Shown: positions 54,905-63,091, counted from the first letter of the stretch. The stretch is DNA of 64,000 bases from Filomicrobium sp. (GCA_017792465.1 CP051234.1:1366606-1430605), one strand, 5' to 3'. A program made the numbers and translations. Notes: generated by a model not told the origin, from the sequence alone.

Positions 54905-55762
54905 TTAGCGACCAGCGAATCCGTAATGGCGCGCCAGTGCGCTCAATCCCAACAGCAGGACAACCTTTGCCGAGCGCTGCGGCCAACCTGAAGCCCGCTC
55001 GATTTCCTCTAGCCCTTTGAGATAGCAGCACACATCAACAAGCAAGCTTGAGAACTCCGGGCCGACTGCGCTCACGGCATCGCGAAACCTTTCGCGCGCA
55101 CGCAACTGGCCGTCGCGCAATTCGAGTTCCTTATCCGAGCCTGCAGGGCCAGTGCTACAACCGGGGACGGCTGACCAGTTGGCTGTGATCGACGGCATCA
55201 TCGCGCCGTAGGTGAAATCGGCGCGCAGGCGTTCGCCGGCACTCAATTGGGCAGCAGTGATAAGCGGTCTGCCGCTGCGATCGCGTCGACGGCTCAGCCA
55301 ATGAAGCGGGCTTTCACAGTCGTTCTGACCGGGACGATTTTCTTGCGGACTTCTACTACGGCTGGACGGCCCGTTTGCCTTGCCGGTGATGGTACTATTT
55401 CTGGATTTGGTCGTCGGATCGTTCGAGCGCTGGCCTTCGACGTCATCAGGCGAGCGGCTGCGCAACCTCTTGATCGCGATCGTTCCGGCGTTCGAAATGC
55501 GCCAGCCGTTGCTTGTTTCATTCTCGACAACCCAGCCTTTGCGCATCATCTCCTGCCAATGCTCAAGCGTGACTTCGCTGAGTACGTTCGGCTGAGCGTG
55601 CGCCGGCGACTGTTCCAATTCTGCTGCGATGATCTTGACGGTATTTTCGTCCGGCCATGCCAGAGCATCTCGTCGGGCAAGCGGACGCAGCTTTGCGATC
55701 AACTCCCTCGTACTAACAGCGGTGGGAGACTGGGCAGGCGTGCTCGCACTCGGACTGGCCAT
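54905..55762 (-). CDS. DUF6456 domain protein
   Basis: A 285-aa protein starting MASPSASTPA with CGGAG about eight bases upstream of the ATG. The N-terminal part (about 15-95) looks like a winged-helix-type module (VTLEHWQEMMRKGWVVENE). A disordered linker (about 100-150) leads to the C-terminal DUF6456 block: ESPLHWLSRRRDRSGRPLI, AGERLRADFTYGAMMPSITA, NWSAV, LLVDVCCYLKGLEEIERASG and WPQRSAKVVLLLGLSALARH. The closing part resembles a helix-turn-helix. Function unknown. Cotranscribed with the DnaA-domain-IV gene 99 bp upstream, suggesting a joint regulatory role. Confidence 0.82.
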   Translation of the reverse strand: MASPSASTPAQSPTAVSTRELIAKLRPLARRDALAWPDENTVKIIAAELEQSPAHAQPNVLSEVTLEHWQEMMRKGWVVENETSNGWRISNAGTIAIKRLRSRSPDDVEGQRSNDPTTKSRNSTITGKANGPSSRSRSPQENRPGQNDCESPLHWLSRRRDRSGRPLITAAQLSAGERLRADFTYGAMMPSITANWSAVPGCSTGPAGSDKELELRDGQLRARERFRDAVSAVGPEFSSLLVDVCCYLKGLEEIERASGWPQRSAKVVLLLGLSALARHYGFAGR

Positions 55763-55861
55763 CGGCAAACTCCGAATTCTTGAAATCAGGTTGTGAGGAG
55801 GAGGCTTTGTTATCAGGTCGCGCCGCGTGATCCGAACTCGGACGACGCGATGGGTGTCAAT

Positions 55862-56323
55862 TCAAGGTCTTCGTTCACCCGGTCTGTAGGCGACGATGGC
55901 GTCTTTGTCGCCGAGGCGTCGGCGAATTTCTTCGCGCGCGATCCGTTCGAGCATTTCGAGAAGTTGATCGAATTCGACCTCATCGCGGCGGTCCTCGATC
56001 AAGGCGCAGGCGTGGGCGACCGTTGTCCGATCGCGTTCGAAGATGCGGCCGACCTCGGTCATGCTCAATCCGCAAACGACATGGGTCAGGTACATTGCTG
56101 TCTGGCGCGCCAGGGCAACATGAGCGCGACCTCGCGTGGAACTTCGCAACGCATTCGGTGGGACATTAAAAATCCGGGATACTAATCCTTCGATTGCCAG
56201 GCGCCTGATATGATTTGTTTTGCGCCATTCTAAAACTGCCAGCGCCGGTGATGGTGCTGTTGCCGATTTGAAGTTTGCTACGCGTTGAGCGCTGGGCTCC
56301 ACCAACTCGCCGAACTGCAACAT
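55862..56323 (-). CDS. Small protein carrying only a DnaA domain IV-type DNA-binding domain
   Basis: A 153-aa product starting MLQFGELVEPSAQRVANF (56323), with AAAAGG six bases upstream and a good promoter in front. The core STRGRAHVALARQTAMYLTH, VVCGLSMTEVGRIFERDRTT and VAHACALIEDRRDE is the C-terminal helix-turn-helix of DnaA, which reads DnaA boxes. The AAA+ ATPase and domain I are absent. It could compete with or modulate DnaA at its boxes, or be a transcription factor. The frame continues upstream to 56452, but those codons overlap the promoter. It precedes the DUF6456 gene. Confidence 0.85.
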   Translation of the reverse strand: MLQFGELVEPSAQRVANFKSATAPSPALAVLEWRKTNHIRRLAIEGLVSRIFNVPPNALRSSTRGRAHVALARQTAMYLTHVVCGLSMTEVGRIFERDRTTVAHACALIEDRRDEVEFDQLLEMLERIAREEIRRRLGDKDAIVAYRPGERRP

Positions 56324-56386
56324 GTCTGCCTTTTCGTGTCTTTGCCAAAGGTACGCAGTGAAATCGCGTCGATACCAAGAGTTGAA

Positions 56387-56415
56387 ACGATACAATTTAT
56401 GGTTGTATTTTTCAA
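56387..56415 (-). promoter_or_regulatory. Promoter with embedded dyad for the DnaA-domain-IV gene
   Basis: On the minus strand TTGAAA (56415-56410) and TATCGT (56392-56387) are spaced by 17 bases. Inside lies the perfect dyad ATACAA-N7-TTGTAT (56390-56408), so a repressor bound there would block the promoter. Autoregulation is inference. Confidence 0.4.
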
Positions 56416-56487
56416 CCGAAACTGACCGATGAATTGCCTGAAGAAGCGCCAAGACTACGCAAAACGGGCCTTATGTTTTCCTATGGT

Positions 56488-56578
56488 AAATCCACAAGGG
56501 AAGCTTCGGGGATAACTCTGTTCCCGCGCCGAATATTTATTAAGAATGCCGACAAGGGCCTGAAAATCTTTATCCCCG
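56488..56578. promoter_or_regulatory. DnaA-box-like 9-mers upstream of the DnaA-domain-IV gene
   Basis: AAATCCACA at 56488-56496, and TTATCCCCG twice, on the minus strand at 56515-56507 and on the plus strand at 56570-56578. Each matches 7 of 9 positions of TTATCCACA. The two identical 9-mers point in opposite directions. Binding is untested. Confidence 0.3.
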
Positions 56579-56651
56579 GCCATAACGCGCAGCAGAACAT
56601 CAAACCTCGCACAATTGTCTGGTGGTGCCTGCGGGAGGGGAGGGCTTGGAG

Positions 56652-56969
56652 ATGCCGACGTCAAAATCCGGATCGGCTGTCGCTCGCATGATCGGCTTGA
56701 TTGGCTCTGGGGCGATCGAGCCAGACGTTTACCGCGGAGGCGCTGGCGGCCGGATGCGGCTTTGTCATCGATTGGAATTTCTGGCGCTGTATCGGAAACG
56801 CTTGCGGGAAGAACGGCGCCGGGGGCTATTAGGGTCGTGGAGCTACGATCTTGCCAGGCACGAACATATGCTGGCGCTTTACCGGGAGATGGCGCTCGAA
56901 GCGCTTGGCGAACACCTGCGCAAAAAAGCCTGCGCTTCCAGCGACCGCTGGACCCGTTCATCACAATAA
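56652..56969 (+). CDS. Hypothetical basic protein
   Basis: A 105-aa frame starting MPTSKSGSAVARMIGLIGSG, with a GGGGAGGG-type ribosome site upstream. The second half is helical and rich in Arg, Leu and Glu (LEFLALYRKRLREERRRGLL, LALYREMALEALGEHLRK). A terminator hairpin begins right at the stop codon, which supports real transcription. No family is recognised. It diverges from the DnaA-domain-IV gene and converges on mucR. A competing frame at 56615-56983 looks less protein-like. Confidence 0.5.
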   Translation: MPTSKSGSAVARMIGLIGSGAIEPDVYRGGAGGRMRLCHRLEFLALYRKRLREERRRGLLGSWSYDLARHEHMLALYREMALEALGEHLRKKACASSDRWTRSSQ

Positions 56970-56999
56970 AAAGCCGCCCCTGATGGAGCGGCTCTTTTC
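56968..56999. terminator. Bidirectional terminator before mucR end
   Basis: AGCCGC (56972-56977) pairs with GCGGCT (56988-56993), flanked by AAAAA on the left and CTTTT on the right, so it can terminate transcription from both sides. Confidence 0.75.
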
Positions 57000-57038
57000 A
57001 ATTTCAGGTCGTTCCTGCGATGGCCGAAACGCGTTGGC

Positions 57039-57491
57039 TCAATCGCGCTTGGTGCCGAGGCCCATCTTCTTTGCAAGATCGGAGCGCGCCTTGGCATAGT
57101 TGGGTGCCACCATCGGATAGTCGTGCGGCAGTCCCCATTTGGCGCGATATTCCTCGGGCGTCAGATTGTAGTGCGTCCGCAGGTGGCGTTTCAGAGATTT
57201 GAACTTCTTACCGTCTTCCAAGCAGATGATGTAGTCGGGCATGACCGAGCGCTTGACGGGAACCTTCGGCTTCAGTTCTTCCCGCTTGACCGGAACGGCA
57301 TCGCCGGAGGCCTGCGCCAGCGCAGAATGCGTGTCGCTGATCAGCTGCGGCAGATCGGTTGCATCGACATTATTATTGCTGACGTAGGCTGAGACGATCT
57401 GTGCCGTCAAACCGACCAAACCAGCTTGCGCTTCGTCATCCAAACGGACGTTCCCTGGTGACTGATTAGCAGTCAGATTTTGTTCGTTCAT
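57039..57491 (-). CDS. mucR: MucR/Ros-family zinc-finger transcriptional regulator
   Basis: A 150-aa regulator starting [14 protein letters not shown] (57491). The N-terminal part (about 20-60) is an oligomerisation region. The C-terminal zinc-finger region has [40 protein letters not shown] and [20 protein letters not shown], nearly canonical for MucR. The zinc ligands follow the C-x2-D...H-x4-H pattern (CLED, HLRTH) seen in rhizobial Ros/MucR. MucR is an H-NS-like global repressor of exopolysaccharide, motility and other genes in this order and usually represses itself. Confidence 0.93.
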   Translation of the reverse strand: MNEQNLTANQSPGNVRLDDEAQAGLVGLTAQIVSAYVSNNNVDATDLPQLISDTHSALAQASGDAVPVKREELKPKVPVKRSVMPDYIICLEDGKKFKSLKRHLRTHYNLTPEEYRAKWGLPHDYPMVAPNYAKARSDLAKKMGLGTKRD

Positions 57492-57595
57492 TCGCCTGCC
57501 CGATAAAACGGCTTCACTTTTGACCAATTATGCTTCTGATCGTCAGCATGCCCGCAACCCCAGGTCTCCCCAGCTTCGCGGGACATCGACTGCCT

Positions 57596-57625
57596 CAATA
57601 ACCTGATCATTCAAACAAACGTCAA
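57596..57625 (-). promoter_or_regulatory. Candidate mucR promoter
   Basis: On the minus strand TTGACG (57625-57620) and TTATTG (57601-57596) are spaced by 18 bases, about 105 bases upstream of the mucR start in an AT-richer stretch. Proposed by eye. Confidence 0.3.
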
Positions 57626-57686
57626 CACTTAAATGGGTATTCGACTAATATCGACTGGAGAGTTGCCGATACGTCAAAATTGAAAT

Positions 57687-57770
57687 CTTGCCGAGGCAAG
57701 TTCCCTTTGTGCTGATCCCGATTTTATTGGCTGATACACTTCCGGCTCATCAGCCACACTCTTGCGAGTG
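57687..57770 (-). ncRNA. Hairpin cluster upstream of mucR, possible small RNA
   Basis: Three perfect inverted repeats occur within 84 bases of gene-free DNA: CTTGCC-GA-GGCAAG (57687-57700), GGCTGAT-N13-ATCAGCC (57729-57755) and CACTC-TTGC-GAGTG (57757-57770). Read on the minus strand, the order ends with the CTTGCC stem followed by ATTTCAATTTT, like a terminator. A perfect TTGACA lies at 57844-57839, but a matching -10 is not clear. The rest of 57492-58106 holds no convincing gene. Confidence 0.3.
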
Positions 57771-58106
57771 ACAGACAACTTGATCGAAAGCTTCAGTGAC
57801 TAAGGCTTCAATACTCTTGGACATCAAATTTACATGGCTGTCAACTCGCATCAACTGCGGTTATCTACCCGTAACTATCGTCTGTTGCAATTTGTTTCCC
57901 GTCATTACAGCACAAGTGTTCTCTCAGCAAAGGCGAATTGGACAATTCTCAGCACTGAAGAGACTGGGTGGTGTTCCTGAAATTCGGCGCTCGGCCCTTT
58001 TCCCCTTGATCCCACCGCTTTGCGCGCTGACCTGTTGGGTTGATCGTTGACCCTAGCGGCATGTAGCTATGCAGACCCAAATCCCAATCCCAGAGGCCCG
58101 CCAGTT

Positions 58107-60242
58107 ATGACTGATCCGATCAAAGTACTCGCGTCCGGCTCGACACCGCCCAAAGCTCAGAAGCGGGCGTTTAGCCAGAGCGTTCATGGGGTCGTTCTCG
58201 ATGACCCATACGCGTGGCTGCGTGATGAGCACTGGCAAGAAGTGATGCGGGACCCAAGCAAGCTGGCTGGCGACATCCGGACCTATCTGGAAGCCGAAAA
58301 CGATTTCACTTCGGACGTGCTCAAGAGCACCGAGCACCTCCAGACGCGTCTCTTCGAAGAAATGAAGGGGCGGATCAAGCAGGATGACAGCACCGTTCCC
58401 ATGCCGGACGGACCGTGGGCTTATTTCTCACGTTTTGTGACCGGAGGGCAGTACGCGCAATTGTGCCGGCAGCCGCGGGATGGCGGAGACATCTCGGTCC
58501 TGCTCGATGGCAACGCCGAAGCCGAGGGCAAGGGCTATTGGGCGCTTGGCGGATATGCGCACAGCCCCGACCACGCACTGCTGGCTTATGGCGTCGACGA
58601 CAAAGGTTCGGAATTCTACACGGTTCGAATTCGCAACCTCGAAACCGGCGAGATGCTTGCCGACGAAATCGAGATGACGAGCGCGGATATGGTATGGAGT
58701 GCGGATTCCAAGACGCTTTTCTACGTCCGCCTTGATGACAACCACCGACCGCTGCGGGTCTATAAGCACGTCCTCGGGACGCCGGTTGAAAGCGACGCGC
58801 TGATATACGAAGAGGCCAACCCGGCGTTCTATGTCGGGCTGGGGGAAACGCAATCCTCGCGCTATCTGACGATCGTGACGCACGATCACGAGACGAGCGA
58901 AGTCTACCTCCTCGACGCGGAGGCCCCTGACGCGGCGCCAAGACTCGTTGAAGGCCGGCAGCCGGGCCATGAGTACAGCGTCGATCATCGCGGAGACAAA
59001 CTCATCATCCTCACCAATTCGGCAGAGGCTGAGGATTTCCGTATCGTCGAAGCGCCGATCGAAGCGCCGCAAATGGCGAACTGGACGGATCTCGTTCCCC
59101 ATAAAGGCGGGCGGCTTATTATCGATTGCGTCGCCTACGCCAACCATCTCGTGCGGCTCGAGCGGGAAGACGGTCTGCCGCGCATTGCGATCCGGCGTTT
59201 TTCGGATGGCGCTGAAACGGAAGTCGCCTTCGATGAAGAAGCCTATGGGCTGGGGCTATCGCACGGCTACGAGTTCGATACGACGACGATCCGCTTTACC
59301 TACTCGTCGATGACGACGCCGGCCTCGGTGTTCGACTACGACGTCGAAACGCAAGAGCGGACGCTGAGGAAACAGCAGGTCGTTCCCAGCGGCCACAATC
59401 CGGACGATTACGTCACGCGAAGGCTATTTGCTCCTGCGCACGACGGCGAGACGGTTCCGGTGTCGCTTCTTTACCGCAAGGACACGCCGCTCGATGGATC
59501 GGCGCCGGTGCTGCTCTACGGCTATGGGTCTTATGGAATATCGATGCCGGCAAGTTTCTCGACGGGGCGGCTGTCGCTCGTCGACCGTGGCTTCGTCTAT
59601 GCCATCGCTCACATTCGCGGCGGCAAGGAAAAGGGATACCGGTGGTATCGGACGGGGAAACGACAGGACAAGACCAACACGTTCAAGGATTTCATTTCTG
59701 CCGGCGAGCACCTGGTTGCCGAAGGCTTTACGAAGCGCGGCCGCATCGTGGCGCAGGGCGGATCGGCGGGCGGCATGCTGATGGGGGCGGTTGCCAATAT
59801 GGCACCCGATCTCTTCTTGGGGATTATTGCCAACGTGCCGTTTGTCGACGTGCTCAACACGATGCTTGACGCCGACCTGCCGTTGACGCCGCCGGAATGG
59901 AAGGAATGGGGCAACCCGATCGAAAGCGATGAAGAATTCGCGATGATCCGCTCCTACAGCCCGTACGACAACGTTACGGCGCAAGACTATCCGCACATCC
60001 TTGCGGTTGCCGGTCTGACCGATCCGCGCGTGACGTATTGGGAGCCGGCCAAATGGATCGCACGGCTGCGCGAACTCAATACGTCCGACAATCTCGTGTT
60101 GCTGAAGACAAACATGGGCGCCGGGCATGGTGGCGCTTCGGGGCGTTTCGATTCCCTAAAGGAGACTGCCCTCGAATATGCGTTTGCACTGGTGATCAGC
60201 GGCCTTGCAGCCGACGGCGATGCCAAGACGGCGACGGCTTGA
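58107..60242 (+). CDS. ptrB: Oligopeptidase B (prolyl oligopeptidase family S9)
   Basis: Serine peptidase cleaving short peptides after basic residues. The start MTDPIKVLASGSTPPK (58107) is preferred over a TTG 20 codons earlier. 711 aa. A beta-propeller domain (about 75-410) is followed by the alpha/beta hydrolase domain with the nucleophile in GGSAGGMLMGAV, Asp in GLTDPRVTYWEPAKW and His in MGAGHGGASGR. The sequence HIRGGKEKGYRWYRTGK before the Ser is typical of PtrB. No signal peptide. Probably cytoplasmic. Confidence 0.94.
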   Translation: MTDPIKVLASGSTPPKAQKRAFSQSVHGVVLDDPYAWLRDEHWQEVMRDPSKLAGDIRTYLEAENDFTSDVLKSTEHLQTRLFEEMKGRIKQDDSTVPMPDGPWAYFSRFVTGGQYAQLCRQPRDGGDISVLLDGNAEAEGKGYWALGGYAHSPDHALLAYGVDDKGSEFYTVRIRNLETGEMLADEIEMTSADMVWSADSKTLFYVRLDDNHRPLRVYKHVLGTPVESDALIYEEANPAFYVGLGETQSSRYLTIVTHDHETSEVYLLDAEAPDAAPRLVEGRQPGHEYSVDHRGDKLIILTNSAEAEDFRIVEAPIEAPQMANWTDLVPHKGGRLIIDCVAYANHLVRLEREDGLPRIAIRRFSDGAETEVAFDEEAYGLGLSHGYEFDTTTIRFTYSSMTTPASVFDYDVETQERTLRKQQVVPSGHNPDDYVTRRLFAPAHDGETVPVSLLYRKDTPLDGSAPVLLYGYGSYGISMPASFSTGRLSLVDRGFVYAIAHIRGGKEKGYRWYRTGKRQDKTNTFKDFISAGEHLVAEGFTKRGRIVAQGGSAGGMLMGAVANMAPDLFLGIIANVPFVDVLNTMLDADLPLTPPEWKEWGNPIESDEEFAMIRSYSPYDNVTAQDYPHILAVAGLTDPRVTYWEPAKWIARLRELNTSDNLVLLKTNMGAGHGGASGRFDSLKETALEYAFALVISGLAADGDAKTATA

Positions 60243-60313
60243 GGCCCCTGGCCTTATTTTAGGGGTTGCACCTTTTAGGGACCGCACCTTGGCCCGAGGC
60301 CCGCTTTGCGGCC

Positions 60314-60637
60314 TCAGCCGCCACCGCGCTGGAAAGCGATATCGAAGCGGCGCATGAAGGCTGCGGCCTCGGCAGGCGGCACGGCGGTGAGGTCTATGGT
60401 GACGCGTGCGCGCGGCATCTCGACCAGGCCACCGAATGAAAAGCCTTGAATTTTTGTAAACGTGATCACGGCAGCCGCGCCGCCGACCGGGATGGAAACC
60501 GGTGCTCCGGCGTTGGCGGCTTGACCTGCTTCCGTGCCGGCGAATGCGGCGATCGAATTTGCAAATTCGCTTTGCGAGAGCGTCATGATCTTTTCGACTA
60601 TGGCGCGCTCGGCCTCGGGCTCGCTCGGTACACTCAC
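60314..60637 (-). CDS. Unknown protein coupled to a MoaD-like gene
   Basis: A 107-aa frame with GTG start at 60637, four bases after the MoaD-like stop, with AGGGGG in the end of that gene as ribosome site. The product starts VSVPSEPEAERAIVEKIMTL. It has an Ala/Gly-rich centre with beta-strand character (PVSIPVGGAAAVITFTKIQG) and ends FMRRFDIAFQRGGG. I do not recognise it. Tight coupling to a ubiquitin-like sulfur carrier suggests a related function, but nothing in the sequence states which. Confidence 0.6.
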   Translation of the reverse strand: MSVPSEPEAERAIVEKIMTLSQSEFANSIAAFAGTEAGQAANAGAPVSIPVGGAAAVITFTKIQGFSFGGLVEMPRARVTIDLTAVPPAEAAAFMRRFDIAFQRGGG

Positions 60638-60641
60638 CGGC

Positions 60642-60905
60642 TCAGCCCCCTGCAACCGGCGGCCAGACAGCAAGGGCATCGCCGTCTTTCAAGGTTGCAG
60701 ATGCGCGTTTATCGATAGGCTGGAAGACCCCGTTGAGGAGCACCAGGTGACAGGCCTCGCGCGGAATGTTCTGGGCATCGAGCAAGCTTTGAATGGTCGT
60801 GCCAGGACCTGCCATCACGACAGCGCTGTTGCGCTCGGCAGACGACGGCAGATAGCTGCCCAGCGAAGCGTACAGTTTCAAAGTTACTGCAATGTCGGCG
60901 CTCAT
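60642..60905 (-). CDS. MoaD/ThiS-family ubiquitin-like sulfur carrier protein
   Basis: An 87-aa beta-grasp protein starting MSADIAVTLKLYASLGSYLP, with GGAG nine bases upstream. TTIQSLLDAQNIPREACHLV and LKDGDALAVWPPVAGG complete the fold. The C-terminal Gly-Gly is the site for thiocarboxylation by an E1-like enzyme. Which cofactor or pathway it serves (molybdopterin, tungsten, thiamine or other) is not clear. No moaE, moeB or thiF gene is nearby. Followed by the coupled unknown ORF. Confidence 0.85.
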   Translation of the reverse strand: MSADIAVTLKLYASLGSYLPSSAERNSAVVMAGPGTTIQSLLDAQNIPREACHLVLLNGVFQPIDKRASATLKDGDALAVWPPVAGG

Positions 60906-61132
60906 CTGTGGACGGCTCCTGGTCGTTTGCCGGGCCTGCCGAGCCCTGTTTGTGATTGTTTAACCTATCTGGCCTTTGCGAGGCAAACTTCCAAGCCCAG
61001 GCGCCAAAACGCCATTGGAGAATAGTCCACCGCACACCCACCTCAACGGCTATTCCCCGCATGAAGTGGGATGTCAGCGACGGACAAGAGCCAGATTTTT
61101 GAACTTTCAATTTTGATTTTTTAGCGCAACGA

Positions 61133-61200
61133 AGTTTTAACCGCACAGACAACTGAAGACCTTCAAAGCTATCTCACCTAAAATTCGATCTATTTTTGCA
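61133..61200 (+). promoter_or_regulatory. Upstream element of the first TadG-like gene (copy 1)
   Basis: AGTTTTAACCGC at 61133 and TAAAATTCGATCTATTT from 61179 are 46 bases apart. The same two blocks with the same spacing occur before the second TadG-like gene. The second block lies 96 bases upstream of the ATG. Confidence 0.5.
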
Positions 61201-61274
61201 AGTCCTTATTCAGAGGCGCGGGAGGAATGTTTTCGCAACAGGGGTGTCGTCCATTTAGCTGCGAGAGCACCGCA

Positions 61275-62699
61275 ATGCTTAAATTTTTCAAAATTAGAAA
61301 GGCCTCGTCTTTCAGTCGCAATATCAGCGGCAACGTTGCTCCAGTTTTCGGCCTGATGGCCCTTCCCATATTGAGCATTGCTGGCGCCGCAATAGACTTT
61401 GGCCAAGCACAATCCAAGGCTTCGGCTCTCCAATTCGCGCTCGATGCTGCCGTGGTGTCGGCCATTCGCGAATACCGCGATACCGGCAACGCATCCTCGG
61501 CGGCCGATCGGCTGCGCAACCATTTTGGTTCGGAACTTTCCGGTTCCGGCATGACGTTGGGCGCCGAACCGGCCGAGGGCGAAACCGCTTCGAACGCGCC
61601 CAACGAGGTCCAGCTTGAGAATGCGGGCATCAACACCGCGTCCCAATCCGTCTCTCCGAAAGCAACTGTTACGGTCCCGACCTCGATCCTCAAGCTGATC
61701 GGGATCAACTCGATCGATCTTGAAGTCAGTTCCGCTGCCACGATGGCCGGCAAAGCGCTCGAACTGACGATGGTTCTCGATGTCACCGGTTCGATGTGCC
61801 CGAACGGGAACTGCACAAAACTTAACGATATGAAAACGGCCGCAAAGGACTTGCTCGATATCGTCATGCCGAACGGCGCGGAAGCAACGCGCGTCGGCCT
61901 GGTGCCCTTCGCGACCTATATCAACGTGGGCTGGACGGATACCGCGAAGCGAACCGGCCGGGCTGAATATCCCAACTATCCCTGCACCCTGGAACGCAAG
62001 AGCGGCACGCGCATCACCGAAGACGCGCCCGCGAGCGGCTCGGAATTCTGGATCTTGAACAATACCTCCGGCAATTGTCCGCCAACCGCGCCGATCGTGC
62101 CTTTGTCGAATGACCGCAACGCTCTTAACACGGCCATCGATGGCCTGACGGCGAGCGGCGGCACGGCCGGCCATCTGGGCATTCAGTGGGGTTGGTTCCT
62201 GCTATCGCCGATGTGGTCGAGCATCTGGCCCTCCGACTCTGCGCCGGTGGCTTATGACGATCCGAAAACTTTGAAGGCGATCGTTTTCTTCACCGATGGC
62301 AATTTCACGGCCTTCCACCGTAACGAAAGCGGTGGCGCTTCAAGCTGCAATGGCTCCGGCGATTGCCCGGAATCGCGCACAGAGGCCAAAGCGTTCTGCG
62401 ACGCGATCAAAACGCGTCTCAATGCCAAGGGTGAAGAATCCGTTACCATCTTCACGATCGGCTTCGGTCTCGATCCGGAAGGGACGACATCGGGCAACAA
62501 TGCGCGCGACACCTTGAAATACTGCGCCAGCTATGATCCCGACGACCCTGAGACCGATCTGGCTCTTCGCAAGAAGCTCTACTTCTTCCCCTACGATAGC
62601 TCATCGATGCGGACGGCGTTCCAGAATATCGGCCGGGTCCTGGCAGCTGCTCGCGATGGAATTACGCTGCAAGACCCCTCGCAACTTGCCGGGAATTAA
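61275..62699 (+). CDS. TadG-like pilus-assembly/VWA protein
   Basis: The start MLKFFKIRKASSFSRNISGN (61275) has GAGAG upstream. 474 aa. The N-terminus has the TadE/TadG pattern: a basic segment, then a hydrophobic stretch (VAPVFGLMALPILSIAGAAI, about 20-40). A VWA domain follows from about 160 with an intact MIDAS (MVLDVTGSM, DxTxS) and VFFTDGNFT. Several cysteines in the distal part suggest disulfides outside the cytoplasm. Such proteins are found with Flp/Tad pili or as envelope-linked VWA proteins. No other tad genes are in view. A paralogue follows. Confidence 0.85.
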   Translation: MLKFFKIRKASSFSRNISGNVAPVFGLMALPILSIAGAAIDFGQAQSKASALQFALDAAVVSAIREYRDTGNASSAADRLRNHFGSELSGSGMTLGAEPAEGETASNAPNEVQLENAGINTASQSVSPKATVTVPTSILKLIGINSIDLEVSSAATMAGKALELTMVLDVTGSMCPNGNCTKLNDMKTAAKDLLDIVMPNGAEATRVGLVPFATYINVGWTDTAKRTGRAEYPNYPCTLERKSGTRITEDAPASGSEFWILNNTSGNCPPTAPIVPLSNDRNALNTAIDGLTASGGTAGHLGIQWGWFLLSPMWSSIWPSDSAPVAYDDPKTLKAIVFFTDGNFTAFHRNESGGASSCNGSGDCPESRTEAKAFCDAIKTRLNAKGEESVTIFTIGFGLDPEGTTSGNNARDTLKYCASYDPDDPETDLALRKKLYFFPYDSSSMRTAFQNIGRVLAAARDGITLQDPSQLAGN

Positions 62700-62750
62700 G
62701 GAGCCTATCCTGCTCAGCAGGGTTCGCTAAGTCGCTCTCCATATTCATTC

Positions 62751-62783
62751 AAAGGGACGCAAACTTTGCGTCCCTTTTTGTTT
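62751..62783 (+). terminator. Strong Rho-independent terminator after the first TadG-like gene
   Basis: AAAGGGACGCAAA (62751-62763) is the exact reverse complement of TTTGCGTCCCTTT (62765-62777), followed by TTGTTT. The two TadG-like genes are therefore separate transcription units. Confidence 0.9.
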
Positions 62784-62947
62784 GCCGTGTGCGCGCATCT
62801 TGGGTTGGCTCGCAAGCCAATTCTTAACCGAATGCTACTTTCGCGGCCTGCCAACTCTTCAATCCACGCGGCCCGCGAAGGCCAAAATCGCAATTCTTAA
62901 CGAGTCGTTGCAGCGATAACCTTTTTTGTAAACCTATTCTGCAAGCC

Positions 62948-63010
62948 AGTTTTAACCGCCAGAAACTTTCGAGAAATTCCAAGCGAGGTTACATAAAATT
63001 TGATCGATTT
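62948..63010 (+). promoter_or_regulatory. Upstream element of the second TadG-like gene (copy 2)
   Basis: AGTTTTAACCGC at 62948 and TAAAATTTGATCGATTT from 62994 repeat the arrangement of copy 1, again 46 bases apart. The second block lies 98 bases upstream of the ATG. The rest of 62784-63091 holds no gene. Confidence 0.5.
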
Positions 63011-63091
63011 ACGAAAGAACCTGAAAAACTGCAGCGTGCAGAATGCCTCTCAGACGACAAAAAAACCAAGTCGTGGTGAGGCAAGAGACAA

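Noticed and set aside
57796-58050. 84-codon plus-strand frame ending at the start of the ptrB frame
   Set aside because: GTG start without a ribosome site, mixed hydrophobic and Arg/Pro content, and no similarity to a known domain. It lies in a likely regulatory gap.
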